This document shows positions 56,909-64,000 of a stretch of 64,000 bases of DNA, piece by piece. The stretch is taken from contig NZ_JWLK01000004.1 in assembly GCF_000814005.1 (NCBI RefSeq), positions 186,001 through 250,000 of the forward strand. Reading direction: 5' to 3'. The notes beneath the pieces were generated by a model that searched no databases, was not told the DNA's origin, and was given only the letters and a program-made list of their open reading frames with translations. The DNA is from Ruegeria sp. ANG-S4 (GTDB taxonomy: Bacteria; Pseudomonadota; Alphaproteobacteria; Rhodobacterales; Rhodobacteraceae). A program made the position numbers and the translations under genes. Positions within the stretch are counted from its first letter, which is position 1. Every line of letters begins with the position of its first letter.

Positions 56909-59233
56909 TCAGAACAGATCAAAACGCACCGGGTTTTGCGCCCAGTATACACGGGCGGCAAGCAGCAGCCGCGCCTTGGGATCGTTGGCCGCTGAATACG
57001 GCACCGGAACCCCATGTTCAGCAGCGATGTTTTCCAGCGCCGCCAGCGTCGCCGGGCCCACTTGCCCATCCACCGCGATGTTTCCGCCCAATTCGTTCAA
57101 CGCCTTTTGCAAGGCTCGATTCAGATCGCCCTGTGACAACCGATCAAGTTGCGCTTCCGCCCGACCGGCGGGTTCTTCGTTGGACAGCAGCGCGGCTTTG
57201 GCCGCCCGCACGGCGGCATCTGCTGGTTCTTGTCCAGGTACCTGACCGTCCAGAATGATGTAGGCGCCGTTTGCGCCCCCCCACGCGTCGCCGCGCGAAA
57301 GTGACGCGTCGTACCATTGCAGGGCTTCTTCGCTGGTTCTGCCCGGCAACTGATCGCGCAGGATCATACGCGCAATACTTGCTGGCGCAGTCGGGTGACC
57401 ACCTTCGGCGGCGGCAAGAAAATACGCCTCGGCCTTGTTCAGATCGACGGGATTTCCGCCCAGCCCGTTCAGGGACACATAGGCAAGGTTGTTGTAGCCG
57501 TATATGTCCTTGCGCAATTCGGACGCCCGCAAGTATCGCATGCCGCGTTCGGGGATATAGTGGTCCGAGTTCTCTCGCAGAAAGTAGAGGCCGAGCTCGT
57601 TCATTGAAAATGTGTGACCGAGTTCGACGGAACGTTCCAGCAACTCAAACCCGCGTTTCTTGTCTTGCGTCGTTTCGCCGTTGCGCAGCAACGCCTTGCC
57701 CAGCCGATGCATTGCATATGGGTCTTGCTCGGCAGTGGCCTGTTCCAGAAGGTCGCGCGCCTTGGCGGTGTCGTAGGGTATCTTGGTAACCGCGCGATCA
57801 ATGCGATCGCTGTCCAGCAGGATGGCCAGCGCGTATTTCGCACGAACGTGCCCGGCCTCGGACGCAGCCGAGAAGTTGTTGTACGCATCGGCGACATTTC
57901 CTGCCGCCTGTTGTGCACGTCCCAGCTGATACTTGAACCGCGCCGTGCCCGGAAAATCGGCGACCGCTGCCGTGCAGGCAGCCAATGCATCTCTGATGTT
58001 CAACTCGTTTGGCAGGCGAAACACGCCGACGCCGTTGAGATCCAGTGCATCGCCCGCTTCAAGGTCACATGCATTCATGCCCAATTGGAGCGAAACATCC
58101 ACGTTCTGGGTCTTTTGATCGCTGGTTGTGATCTCGACCGTGAAACTGTCGGAAAACCCACCACCGCCGAGTTCGACCGCGCGTGTGTCGGAAACCTCGG
58201 GCACGTAAATCACGGATGCGGTTTGGGATTGGTCCCCGGTATTGACCACACCCCGGTCAGGGGTGTCGACCAGACGCACACCGACAATGCCCTCACCCAA
58301 TTCGGCCTCAAGGCTTTGTGTCAACGGGACCGTTTTGTCGAACTGAAGACTAAGGTCCAAGGATTGCGGCTCAGCAGTGGCTACGGGCAAGTCTTCCGTC
58401 TCCACCTGTTGCTGAGCCAAAAAGAATGGCCGCACCAGAGTCGAGCTTTCCCAGGGTATCTGTTTGCCCGCGGTCTTGGTGTGAACGCGTTCGCGAATGA
58501 CGGGAAACAGTTGTTGAATATTGTCGAACGGGGCCGATTGAACGGTCTCAAGAACCGCTGCGGTGTAAGGGCTGTTTTGGCCCAGATCGCCGTCGCTTGC
58601 CACGGCACCCGGAGAGGTCGAATAGGCGATCAGAGAATTCAGGGGCGTGCGAAACACGTCGAACCCGGACCGGGTTTCAAACAGGTTTGCGTCCAAATCG
58701 GCTGCCAGCCGCAAGTCCTGAAACGGGTTGTCGCGGCATGAATCCAGAATGGCGACATGCGCCGCGCTGCGCGCCGACAGCGTATCGATCACACGATCAA
58801 GCGTCATCGTCGCCAGAGGCACATCATAGATGCTTTCGAATTTGGCATCGACGGGCAGCAAATAGTTTCGCCGCCCGATCTGGATGCCGTGGCCCGCATA
58901 ATAGAACAGAACATCCGCCGAATCCGGTATGTTCAGCACCGCAGTGCGGATGAGCTCTTCGAATTCGCGCTTGGACAGGTCGTAGCCGTCGTAGACCTTG
59001 AAGTTGAACCCGCGCAGCATATCCGCAATGTCTTCAGCATCCTTGCGCGCGTTGGTCAGATCACCGACAGCGTCGTAGTCCTGGTTGCCAATAACGATGG
59101 CAACGCGACCGCCGCTGACCGATTGTTCGGCCACCGTGCCAGTCTGGGCTTTCAAGGTCCCGGGATGCGAAAGGGACAAAGCGACTGTCGTCAGAAACCA
59201 AGCGGTTTTTCGTTGCAGGCCAAAGCGTGACAT
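56909..59233 (-). CDS. Exported caspase-family (orthocaspase-like) protein with Sel1 repeats and C-terminal peptidoglycan-binding-like domain
   Basis: This 774-residue protein has a signal-like N-terminus (hydrophobic 11-22, cleavage near LKAQ). The caspase p20-like domain (about 40-290) has the dyad His115 in YYAGHGIQIG and Cys166 in AILDSCRDNPF, so it looks catalytically intact. A beta-rich middle (about 300-400) follows, then Sel1/TPR-like repeats (about 425-690, for example AYNNFSAASEAGHVRAKYALAIL and AEAYFLAAAEGGHPTAPASIARM). A short peptidoglycan-binding-like tail follows (LNELGGNIAVDGQVGPATLAALE). It lies 17 bases after a Gly-rich lipoprotein gene and is likely coexpressed. Periplasmic protease or scaffold role is inferred. 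Confidence 0.87.
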   Translation of the reverse strand: MSRFGLQRKTAWFLTTVALSLSHPGTLKAQTGTVAEQSVSGGRVAIVIGNQDYDAVGDLTNARKDAEDIADMLRGFNFKVYDGYDLSKREFEELIRTAVLNIPDSADVLFYYAGHGIQIGRRNYLLPVDAKFESIYDVPLATMTLDRVIDTLSARSAAHVAILDSCRDNPFQDLRLAADLDANLFETRSGFDVFRTPLNSLIAYSTSPGAVASDGDLGQNSPYTAAVLETVQSAPFDNIQQLFPVIRERVHTKTAGKQIPWESSTLVRPFFLAQQQVETEDLPVATAEPQSLDLSLQFDKTVPLTQSLEAELGEGIVGVRLVDTPDRGVVNTGDQSQTASVIYVPEVSDTRAVELGGGGFSDSFTVEITTSDQKTQNVDVSLQLGMNACDLEAGDALDLNGVGVFRLPNELNIRDALAACTAAVADFPGTARFKYQLGRAQQAAGNVADAYNNFSAASEAGHVRAKYALAILLDSDRIDRAVTKIPYDTAKARDLLEQATAEQDPYAMHRLGKALLRNGETTQDKKRGFELLERSVELGHTFSMNELGLYFLRENSDHYIPERGMRYLRASELRKDIYGYNNLAYVSLNGLGGNPVDLNKAEAYFLAAAEGGHPTAPASIARMILRDQLPGRTSEEALQWYDASLSRGDAWGGANGAYIILDGQVPGQEPADAAVRAAKAALLSNEEPAGRAEAQLDRLSQGDLNRALQKALNELGGNIAVDGQVGPATLAALENIAAEHGVPVPYSAANDPKARLLLAARVYWAQNPVRFDLF

Positions 59234-59250
59234 TACGCGATCCTTTCAGA

Positions 59251-59592
59251 TCAACCGCCGTCCCAGCTTCCGCCGTTGTCGCCACCACCGTCGCCACCAC
59301 CACCGTCGCCACCGTCACCGCCGTCTCCACCCGAGTCGCCGCCACCGTCGGACTCGCCGCCGCCGCCCGAGTCGCCGCCGTCACGGCCTTCGCGTTCTTC
59401 GCCTGCCAAAGATGATGTTGACGAAGACGCAGTCGTGTATGTCGGCGTCGAAGGTGCTGGAGTCGCCGGTGTCGCAGGAACTGTCGCTGCCGCGGGGGTG
59501 CTTACTGTTTCGGTCTGGGACCAGGGCGAAGCGCACCCTGCAAGAGCTAGCGTGCTCAGAGCAATTACTGAAGTCGACGCGATACGCATCAT
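59251..59592 (-). CDS. Small lipoprotein with Gly/Asp/Ser-rich repeat tail
   Basis: This 113-residue protein has a lipoprotein signal ending in LALAGC. A Thr/Pro/Ala-rich linker (TPAAATVPATPATPAPSTPTYTT) follows. The last 45 residues are almost only Gly, Asp and Ser in GGD/GGG units, ending GGSWDGG. The DNA there is a GC-rich near-tandem repeat of GGNGGCGAC-like units. ATG 59592 has GAGGAG six bases upstream. I recognise no domain. It is the first gene of a two-gene unit with the caspase-like gene, suggesting a membrane-anchored partner. The repeat tail could vary in length by slippage. Confidence 0.78.
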   Translation of the reverse strand: MMRIASTSVIALSTLALAGCASPWSQTETVSTPAAATVPATPATPAPSTPTYTTASSSTSSLAGEEREGRDGGDSGGGGESDGGGDSGGDGGDGGDGGGGDGGGDNGGSWDGG

Positions 59593-59751
59593 ATGTCTCC
59601 TCAAATAAACCGATAACCAAACAACTGATACGCTTATGACTATAGCGCCCATGGTTAATATCTGTCTATTCTAGACTGCTGCGTCGTTCTGTATGTGAAA
59701 TACCTCACGGTTTTTGCGCTTTATGGGGCTCACGACTGTCGGCTTGCCTTC

Positions 59752-59771
59752 ATTTAACATTTGTGTTAAAT
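59752..59771. promoter_or_regulatory. Perfect 20-base palindromic operator before the ArsR gene
   Basis: ATTTAACA (59752-59759) and TGTTAAAT (59764-59771) form a perfect inverted repeat around TTTG, ending seven bases before the ArsR start codon. This is a classic ArsR-family autoregulatory operator shape. It also overlaps the ribosome-site region, so binding would block both transcription and translation start. Confidence 0.7.
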
Positions 59772-59778
59772 AAAGATC

Positions 59779-60108
59779 ATGACAAGCCTGCTCTCTGCAT
59801 TTTCCGCTTTATCCGACGCCACGCGCCTGTCGATTGTTGAGCAGCTCATGGAACATGGCGAATTGCCTGCTGCCGATCTGATCGATGGAAAAGGCATGTC
59901 CGGCGCGGCCGTCTCACGCCATTTGAAAGTGCTGCGCGAGGCTGGCTTGGTGCAGCAGCGCATAAAAGGCCCGCAACGGATCTATTCCATTCAGCCCGAA
60001 GGACTTCGGGCAATCGCCGATTGGACCATTTCCAAACGCCAGTTTTGGGAAAGCAGCCTCGACCGGCTGGGAGACATTCTTGAAAGGGAGAATTCATGGC
60101 CGACCTGA
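59779..60108 (+). CDS. ArsR-family transcriptional regulator
   Basis: This 109-residue winged-helix repressor has the ArsR core: LLSAFSALSDATRLSIVEQLMEHGELPAADLI, then GAAVSRHLKVLREAGLVQQRIKGPQRIYSIQPEGL. It lacks the Cys pairs of metal sensors, so metal binding is unlikely. Such ArsR proteins are commonly paired with SRPBCC (AHSA1) genes, as here; the next gene overlaps by 13 bases. A perfect palindrome immediately upstream implies autoregulation. The signal is unknown. Confidence 0.92.
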   Translation: MTSLLSAFSALSDATRLSIVEQLMEHGELPAADLIDGKGMSGAAVSRHLKVLREAGLVQQRIKGPQRIYSIQPEGLRAIADWTISKRQFWESSLDRLGDILERENSWPT

Positions 60109-60524
60109 AACTGGAACGGGAGTTTCCCGTTGAACCAGCGACCCTGTTCGCGTGGATCAGCGACGGAGCCAAGTTGTTGCAATGGTGGGGGCCGGAAGGG
60201 ATGCATGTGCCGGAACATGATCTGGACTTCTCGCGCCTTGGGCCTTGGTATTCGGTGATGCAAAACAGCGAAGGCCAGCAATACAAAGTGTCCGGACACG
60301 TCACACATGTCGATCCGCCGAATTCGGTGGGGTTCACCTGGGCGTGGCACGACGATCAGGATCAGCGCGGGGCGGAAAGCCATGTGACGTTTTCCGTAAC
60401 CGCAACCGACAGCGGATCGCGGCTGGTTCTGGATCATCGCGAGCTGGCAGATGCCGAGGTCGCCGCCAACCACAATCAGGGTTGGACATCGTCCCTGCGC
60501 AAGCTGGAAGCCAACTGCAAGTAA
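60096..60524 (+). CDS. SRPBCC (AHSA1/START-like) family protein
   Basis: This 142-residue protein has the helix-grip fold pattern: LEREFPVEPATLFAWISDGAKLLQWWGPEGMHVPEHDLDFSRLGPWYSVM, VTHVDPPNSVGFTWAWHD, SRLVLDHRELADAEVAANHNQGWTSSLRKLE. Members bind small hydrophobic ligands or act as chaperone-like proteins; the ligand is unknown. It begins 13 bases inside the ArsR gene, giving coupled translation. Confidence 0.9.
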   Translation: MADLKLEREFPVEPATLFAWISDGAKLLQWWGPEGMHVPEHDLDFSRLGPWYSVMQNSEGQQYKVSGHVTHVDPPNSVGFTWAWHDDQDQRGAESHVTFSVTATDSGSRLVLDHRELADAEVAANHNQGWTSSLRKLEANCK

Positions 60525-60545
60525 TTTCAATCAGGGAGGAGCAAA

Positions 60546-60866
60546 ATGCCCCAATATTTGTTTGTCTATCACGGTGGTCATACCCCAACAGACCCGGCAG
60601 AGGTCGAAGCAACCATGGCAGCCTGGGGGGCCTGGTTTCAGGGCATGGGCGAGGCGCTGGATATTCCAGGAAACCCGGTCGGTCAGTCCTATACCGTCAG
60701 CAACGGCGGAGTTGTCGACAATGGCGGCGCCAATCCTGCGTCAGGCTTCACGGTCATCAAGGCCGACAGCATCGACGCCGCAACGGAAATGGCCAAGGGC
60801 TGTCCTATGGTTGTGAACGGGTCGGGTTCGGTTGAAGTCGCGGAAGTGCACGAAATCGAAATGTAA
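60546..60866 (+). CDS. YCII-related (DGPF-type) small protein
   Basis: This 106-residue protein has the YCII-like ferredoxin fold signature: MPQYLFVYHGG, then AAWGAWFQGMGEALDIPGNPVGQSYTV and GFTVIKADSIDAATEMAKGCPMV, ending in VEVAEVHEIEM. The GCPMVVNGSGSVEVAEV tail is typical. It follows the ArsR-SRPBCC pair by 21 bases with GGGAGGA upstream, and all three are probably one operon. Function is unknown; YCII-like members can be hydrolases or ligand-binding proteins. Confidence 0.87.
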   Translation: MPQYLFVYHGGHTPTDPAEVEATMAAWGAWFQGMGEALDIPGNPVGQSYTVSNGGVVDNGGANPASGFTVIKADSIDAATEMAKGCPMVVNGSGSVEVAEVHEIEM

Positions 60867-60871
60867 CGCCT

Positions 60872-61870
60872 TTAGCCGGGAAATCCTGGTGCCGGCTTGA
60901 TGATGCCGCACTCCAACCCCCGGCGATTGAACTGCGCCGCGTTCATAAATCTGCGGGTGGCCGGGTGATCGGCCTCCAGCACGCCAAGGCTCACCAGTAT
61001 GGCGGCAATCGCGCATTCGCTGGCGCGCGTCGCACCATCGACGATCTTGAGCGCGACACCCATACGTTTTTCAGGAATGATCGCAACAAAGACGGCTTCT
61101 GCTCCGGTCTTGATGGCGGCGCGTCCGTTCATTGCGCGCATCAATTCGGTGCAGGCGCGGGATTCACCTGCGACCAGTTCCGGATGCCTGATCATGGCGG
61201 TCGTCAGCTGTTGCGCGGCATCGCCCGCCCGGTCTGACCGATCAGACGCACTGGCAAACCAGGCCATCGACCGGGCCAACCCGACCAAAGACGTGGCAAA
61301 GTTCGGGGCCGAGCAGCCATCAATGCCATAGGCGGGACTGGTTTCGCCGGTCGTCTCTTCAACCGCAGTAAGACAGGCCTGTTGAACGGGATGATCGATT
61401 TCGAGGTATTCGGGCCCCGCGCCCATATGCTGCGATACGGTCAGAAACCCGCAGTGTTTTCCCGAGCAATTGTTGTGGATCTGGCACGGCGTATCATCTG
61501 CCAAAATCAAACCGTCCCGGGCGGCCATGTCCTGAGGCTCCTGCGCGCCGCAGCGCAAATCCGGTTCGGCCAGTCCCAGGTGATCCAGCCATGCTGACAC
61601 ACGGTTGGTATGAATCGCGGCACCGCTGTGTGACGCGCAGGCCAGCGCCAGATGTTCACTGGTCAGCCCGTATTTTGCCGCCGCACCAGAAGTGATCAGC
61701 GGCAACGCCTGAATCATCTTGGACGAGGATCTGGGGTAGATAACCGCGTTCGGGTCACCCCAGCTTTGCACGATTTGTCCGGTGTCGTCGCAGATCACGG
61801 CGTGACCCAAATGCTGGCTTTCCAACAATGGCCCGCGCCACAGTTCCGTCATTGCCACCGGCTGCGTCAT
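60872..61870 (-). CDS. L-asparaginase II (Rhizobium etli-type)
   Basis: This 332-residue protein matches the AnsA-like asparaginase family unrelated to classical asparaginases. YPRSSSKMIQALPL has Ser48-x-x-Lys51, the same spacing as the R. etli enzyme's catalytic pair. HNNCSGKHCGFL (with Cys-x-x-Lys) and GIDGCSAPNFATSL carry the conserved metal-site cysteines. CASHSGAAIHTNRV is also typical. It hydrolyses asparagine to aspartate and ammonia. It is convergent with the YCII gene with a five-base gap. Confidence 0.9.
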   Translation of the reverse strand: MTQPVAMTELWRGPLLESQHLGHAVICDDTGQIVQSWGDPNAVIYPRSSSKMIQALPLITSGAAAKYGLTSEHLALACASHSGAAIHTNRVSAWLDHLGLAEPDLRCGAQEPQDMAARDGLILADDTPCQIHNNCSGKHCGFLTVSQHMGAGPEYLEIDHPVQQACLTAVEETTGETSPAYGIDGCSAPNFATSLVGLARSMAWFASASDRSDRAGDAAQQLTTAMIRHPELVAGESRACTELMRAMNGRAAIKTGAEAVFVAIIPEKRMGVALKIVDGATRASECAIAAILVSLGVLEADHPATRRFMNAAQFNRRGLECGIIKPAPGFPG

Positions 61871-62049
61871 CTGGCCCCCCGCTTAATGCGCAAAATTCTG
61901 CCAATCGCCCTTTCACCTGTGGCGAAACCTGCGATAGTGTGTGTATGTCGGCAATCATCGGAATGCGCAACTAATCACAGACAAACCGGCAGGGTTTGCA
62001 GCCAGTTCCGATGGGTAAGAGGTATGGGGCGAGCTAGGAGGCTGGACTG

Positions 62050-62583
62050 ATGGGATCAAAACTCGTCCGCGTTATTGCGGGCTTGTGCGTGGCAGGGATG
62101 GCAACAACTGCGATCGCGCAACAGGCAACAAGCACCAACCGGGTAGCGGCAAAGACCGATTGGAGCGTTTTTGTCGAGGATGATCCAACAGAATGCTGGA
62201 GCGTGTCAGCGCCTAAGGAAACCGTAAACACCCGCGGTGGACGCGTGGTTTCGGTTCGCCGCAGCGACATCCTGTTATTCGTGTTCTACCGCCCCAACGC
62301 CGAGGTCAAAGGCCAAGTGACCTTTACCGGCGGTTATCCGTTCGCATCCGGATCAACGGTGAATCTGGTCGTGGACGGAACAGATTTTGAGCTGTTCACG
62401 GACGGCGAATGGGCATGGCCCGCGACGGCTGCTGACGATGCAAAGATCGTGACCGCGATGAAGCGCGGAACCGAGGCTGTTCTAACCGCACGATCTGAAC
62501 GCGGTACGCAGACAAAGGATACGTTTTCCTTGCTGGGCTTCACAGCTGCGCTTGAAGACGCGGAAAAACGCTGCACGAACTGA
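62050..62583 (+). CDS. Invasion-associated locus B (IalB)-like exported protein
   Basis: This 177-residue protein has a signal peptide (MGSKLVRVIAGLCVAGMATTAIA) and the IalB fold pattern: TDWSVFVEDDPTECWSVSAPKETVNTRGG, then FYRPNAEVKGQVTFTGGYPFASGSTVNLVVDG, EWAWPATAADDAKIVTAMKRGTEAVLTARSERGTQTKDTFSLLGF and a C-terminal Cys (KRCTN). The two Cys may form a disulfide. In free-living alphaproteobacteria the function is unknown; the Bartonella name refers to red-cell invasion. It is followed by a 231-base gap with no gene I can support. Confidence 0.88.
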   Translation: MGSKLVRVIAGLCVAGMATTAIAQQATSTNRVAAKTDWSVFVEDDPTECWSVSAPKETVNTRGGRVVSVRRSDILLFVFYRPNAEVKGQVTFTGGYPFASGSTVNLVVDGTDFELFTDGEWAWPATAADDAKIVTAMKRGTEAVLTARSERGTQTKDTFSLLGFTAALEDAEKRCTN

Positions 62584-62814
62584 TCTGATCATCCCGACGG
62601 CGTGTCCCGAACCGCACGGGTGGTCCTTTCGGAAAACAACCCCGACGCGGCACATCCTCTTGCGATCGGGCCACCTACGTCGAACCCGATCTTTGGGTTC
62701 AAAGGCCGGCAATTGCGATCGGATCCTGAACGGATGCGCAAAAACGCTTTTGCTACGTTGGGTTTTGAACTTGTGCTAGGTTGATCCCGTTGCGGACAAT
62801 AAAGGGATTTGGTC

Positions 62815-63192
62815 ATGCGCTGGGGTGTTGTTGCATTTTTTCTTCCTTGTGCCGTGTTAGCGGACCCGACGCTGGAATGTCCCGACGCCGGATCGCAGGT
62901 GGAAATCGGCGCCTGCGTCTCGGATATGGAAAATCGCGTGAACATTGCCGTGGAAACGGCCTATTCGCTGGCCCAGAACGCGGCCGCGGAATTGGACGAC
63001 GTGACGGGCCGGGTCGTGGCGCAACCTGCGTTGGAGGCGTCGCAGGTCGCCTGGACGGCGTACAGGGACGCACAGTGCGAAGCCGTTGGCGCCTCGTTCG
63101 GAGGAGGTTCCGGCACCGGAATCGGCATCACTGCGTGCAGAGTTGAACTGGGCCGGGCTCGGGTGGATGAATTGCTGAGCCTCGCCGATTGA
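62815..63192 (+). CDS. LprI-like (DUF1311) exported lysozyme inhibitor-type protein
   Basis: This 125-residue protein has a short signal peptide (MRWGVVAFFLPCAVLA) and the LprI-type pattern: CPDAGSQVEIGACVSDMENRVNIAVETAYSLAQ, WTAYRDAQCEAVGASFGGGSGTGIGITACRVELGRARVDEL. Four Cys pair as in this family. LprI of Mycobacterium inhibits lysozyme; other members have no tested role. The tail is extended by the Gly-rich FGGGSGTGIGI loop. ATG 62815 is chosen over an upstream TTG; AAAGGG lies close upstream. Confidence 0.8.
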   Translation: MRWGVVAFFLPCAVLADPTLECPDAGSQVEIGACVSDMENRVNIAVETAYSLAQNAAAELDDVTGRVVAQPALEASQVAWTAYRDAQCEAVGASFGGGSGTGIGITACRVELGRARVDELLSLAD

Positions 63193-63353
63193 CAGCGGGG
63201 CACGCTGGGCCTGCACCTTCTCGCCTGCGCGGATATTTGTTCGAACCGAGAAGGTTCAGATGCTCGAAACCTTTTCGATGTCGATTTCTTTTGATCTTGG
63301 CGCACATTCCTATATAGAGGCGCATCCCAAGCCAGAATATCTGAGATAGCCAC

Positions 63354-64000
63354 ATGTCGCCCAAAGCGCCGATCACTCAAGACGTCATGACCATCCCGCG
63401 CAAAATGCCCGAGGGGAAGATCAATCTTGTTGGCCTGACCCGCGATCACCTGCGCGAAACACTGGTCGAGCATGGCACGCCCGAAAAACAGGCCAAAATG
63501 CGGGTGAACCAGATCTGGCAGTGGATCTATCAGTGGGGCGTACGCGACTTTGCCGAGATGACCAATCTGGCCAAGACCTATCGCGCAAAGCTGGCCGAAA
63601 ATTTCGTGATCGAAACACCCGAAGTGGTGACCCGTCAGGTCTCCGAGGATGGTACACGCAAGTATCTTGTCCGCATTGCTGGCGGTCACGAGGTTGAAGT
63701 GGTTTACATCCCGGAAGACGATCGCGGCACGCTGTGCATTTCGTCTCAGGTCGGGTGCACGTTGACCTGCTCTTTCTGTCATACCGGGACACAGAAACTG
63801 GTGCGCAATCTGACGGCGGCGGAAATCGTCGGGCAGGTCATGATGGCACGGGACGACCTTGAGGAATGGCCGACCCCCGGCGCACCGAAGGACGAGACCC
63901 GCCTTCTCTCGAACATCGTTTTGATGGGCATGGGGGAACCACTTTATAATTTTGAGAATGTCCGGGACGCGATGAAGATTGCGATGGACCCCGAAGGCAT
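63354..64000 (+). CDS. rlmN: 23S rRNA (adenine2503-C2)-methyltransferase RlmN, truncated by window end
   Basis: RlmN is a radical-SAM enzyme that methylates A2503 of 23S rRNA and A37 of some tRNAs. The visible first 215 residues read [15 protein letters not shown] at the start. [15 protein letters not shown] and [18 protein letters not shown] form the N-terminal helical domain. [29 protein letters not shown] carries the CxxxCxxC cluster motif, and [17 protein letters not shown] follows. The C-terminus, with its second catalytic Cys, lies beyond the window. No frameshift is seen in the visible part. Confidence 0.96.
   Translation, partial: MSPKAPITQDVMTIPRKMPEGKINLVGLTRDHLRETLVEHGTPEKQAKMRVNQIWQWIYQWGVRDFAEMTNLAKTYRAKLAENFVIETPEVVTRQVSEDGTRKYLVRIAGGHEVEVVYIPEDDRGTLCISSQVGCTLTCSFCHTGTQKLVRNLTAAEIVGQVMMARDDLEEWPTPGAPKDETRLLSNIVLMGMGEPLYNFENVRDAMKIAMDPEG

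Noticed and set aside
59276..59608. Ser/Pro-rich open frame on the plus strand (many SPPPS units)
   Set aside because: It is the complement of the Gly/Asp repeat of the lipoprotein, which has a proper signal and ribosome site.
62584..62814. Small open frames between the IalB-like and LprI-like genes
   Set aside because: None has a convincing ribosome site, domain, or codon bias; the gap is probably non-coding.

Overview
The window is ordinary chromosomal DNA of a marine Rhodobacterales bacterium (Roseobacter group, Ruegeria/Leisingera/Phaeobacter-like). This is inferred from GC-rich, uniform coding style, the rbfA-truB-rpsO and rsmB-heparinase-purH-lspA neighbourhoods, an RpoE/ChrR singlet-oxygen module, a TmpA/TmpB phosphonate pair, an alphaproteobacterial serC leader in front of serC-serA, and the HutF/HutG version of histidine degradation. 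I see no transposase, integrase, phage gene, CRISPR array, rRNA or tRNA. No gene-free gap exceeds 300 bases.

Layout. 1-1.4 kb: a two-domain SnoaL-like protein divergent from an HxlR regulator. 1.5-4.7 kb: minus-strand translation cluster rbfA, phosphodiester glycosidase-like protein, truB, DUF1643 and rpsO. 4.8-9.5 kb: dapB; a Tat-exported protein resembling the catalytic core of alanyl-tRNA synthetase; tmpA-tmpB with a divergent LysR regulator; an Sdh assembly factor-like protein. 9.5-18 kb: rsmB, heparinase-like, purH, lspA, a BamF-like lipoprotein and two M16 peptidases. 18-22.3 kb: deoC, double aldehyde dehydrogenase and SDR (minus). 22.4-26.4 kb: a four-gene Mn/Zn/Fe-type ABC importer behind Fur/Mur-like boxes. 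26.6-30.2 kb: mutL, rmuC and a lysozyme-inhibitor-like protein. 30.2-33.5 kb: rpoE-chrR, DUF1365, DUF3775 and two DUF1127-type small proteins. 33.6-37.1 kb: a minus-strand operon with both saccharopine enzymes, a glutathione transferase and a histidine phosphatase. 37.2-46.1 kb: M20 amidohydrolase, gcvT-gcvH-gcvP and serC-serA. 46.2-48.5 kb: metallophosphatase and malonyl-CoA synthetase. 48.6-56 kb: hutC-hutF divergent from hutI-hutH-hutG-hutU. 56-59.6 kb: serB, then a lipoprotein-caspase pair. 59.8-64 kb: ArsR/SRPBCC/YCII trio, asparaginase, IalB-like and LprI-like exported proteins, and the start of rlmN.

How genes work together. The gcv operon, serC-serA and nearby serB cover glycine cleavage and all three steps of phosphorylated serine synthesis. 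The hut genes encode the complete five-step histidine-to-glutamate-plus-formate route with its repressor. TmpA and TmpB together release phosphate from 2-(trimethylammonio)ethylphosphonate, yielding glycine betaine. RpoE, ChrR and DUF1365 form a likely singlet-oxygen response unit with two overlapping divergent RpoE-like promoters.

The least explained object is the Tat-exported AlaRS-like protein at 5592-6452. Other points of interest are the four-hairpin gcvP-serC junction, perfect palindromes before gcvT and before the ArsR gene, a 22-base repeat at two distant sites, a permease with a DtxR-like tail, and a Gly/Asp-rich lipoprotein paired with an exported caspase-like protein. All functional calls rest on reading motifs and family knowledge; no database search was run.
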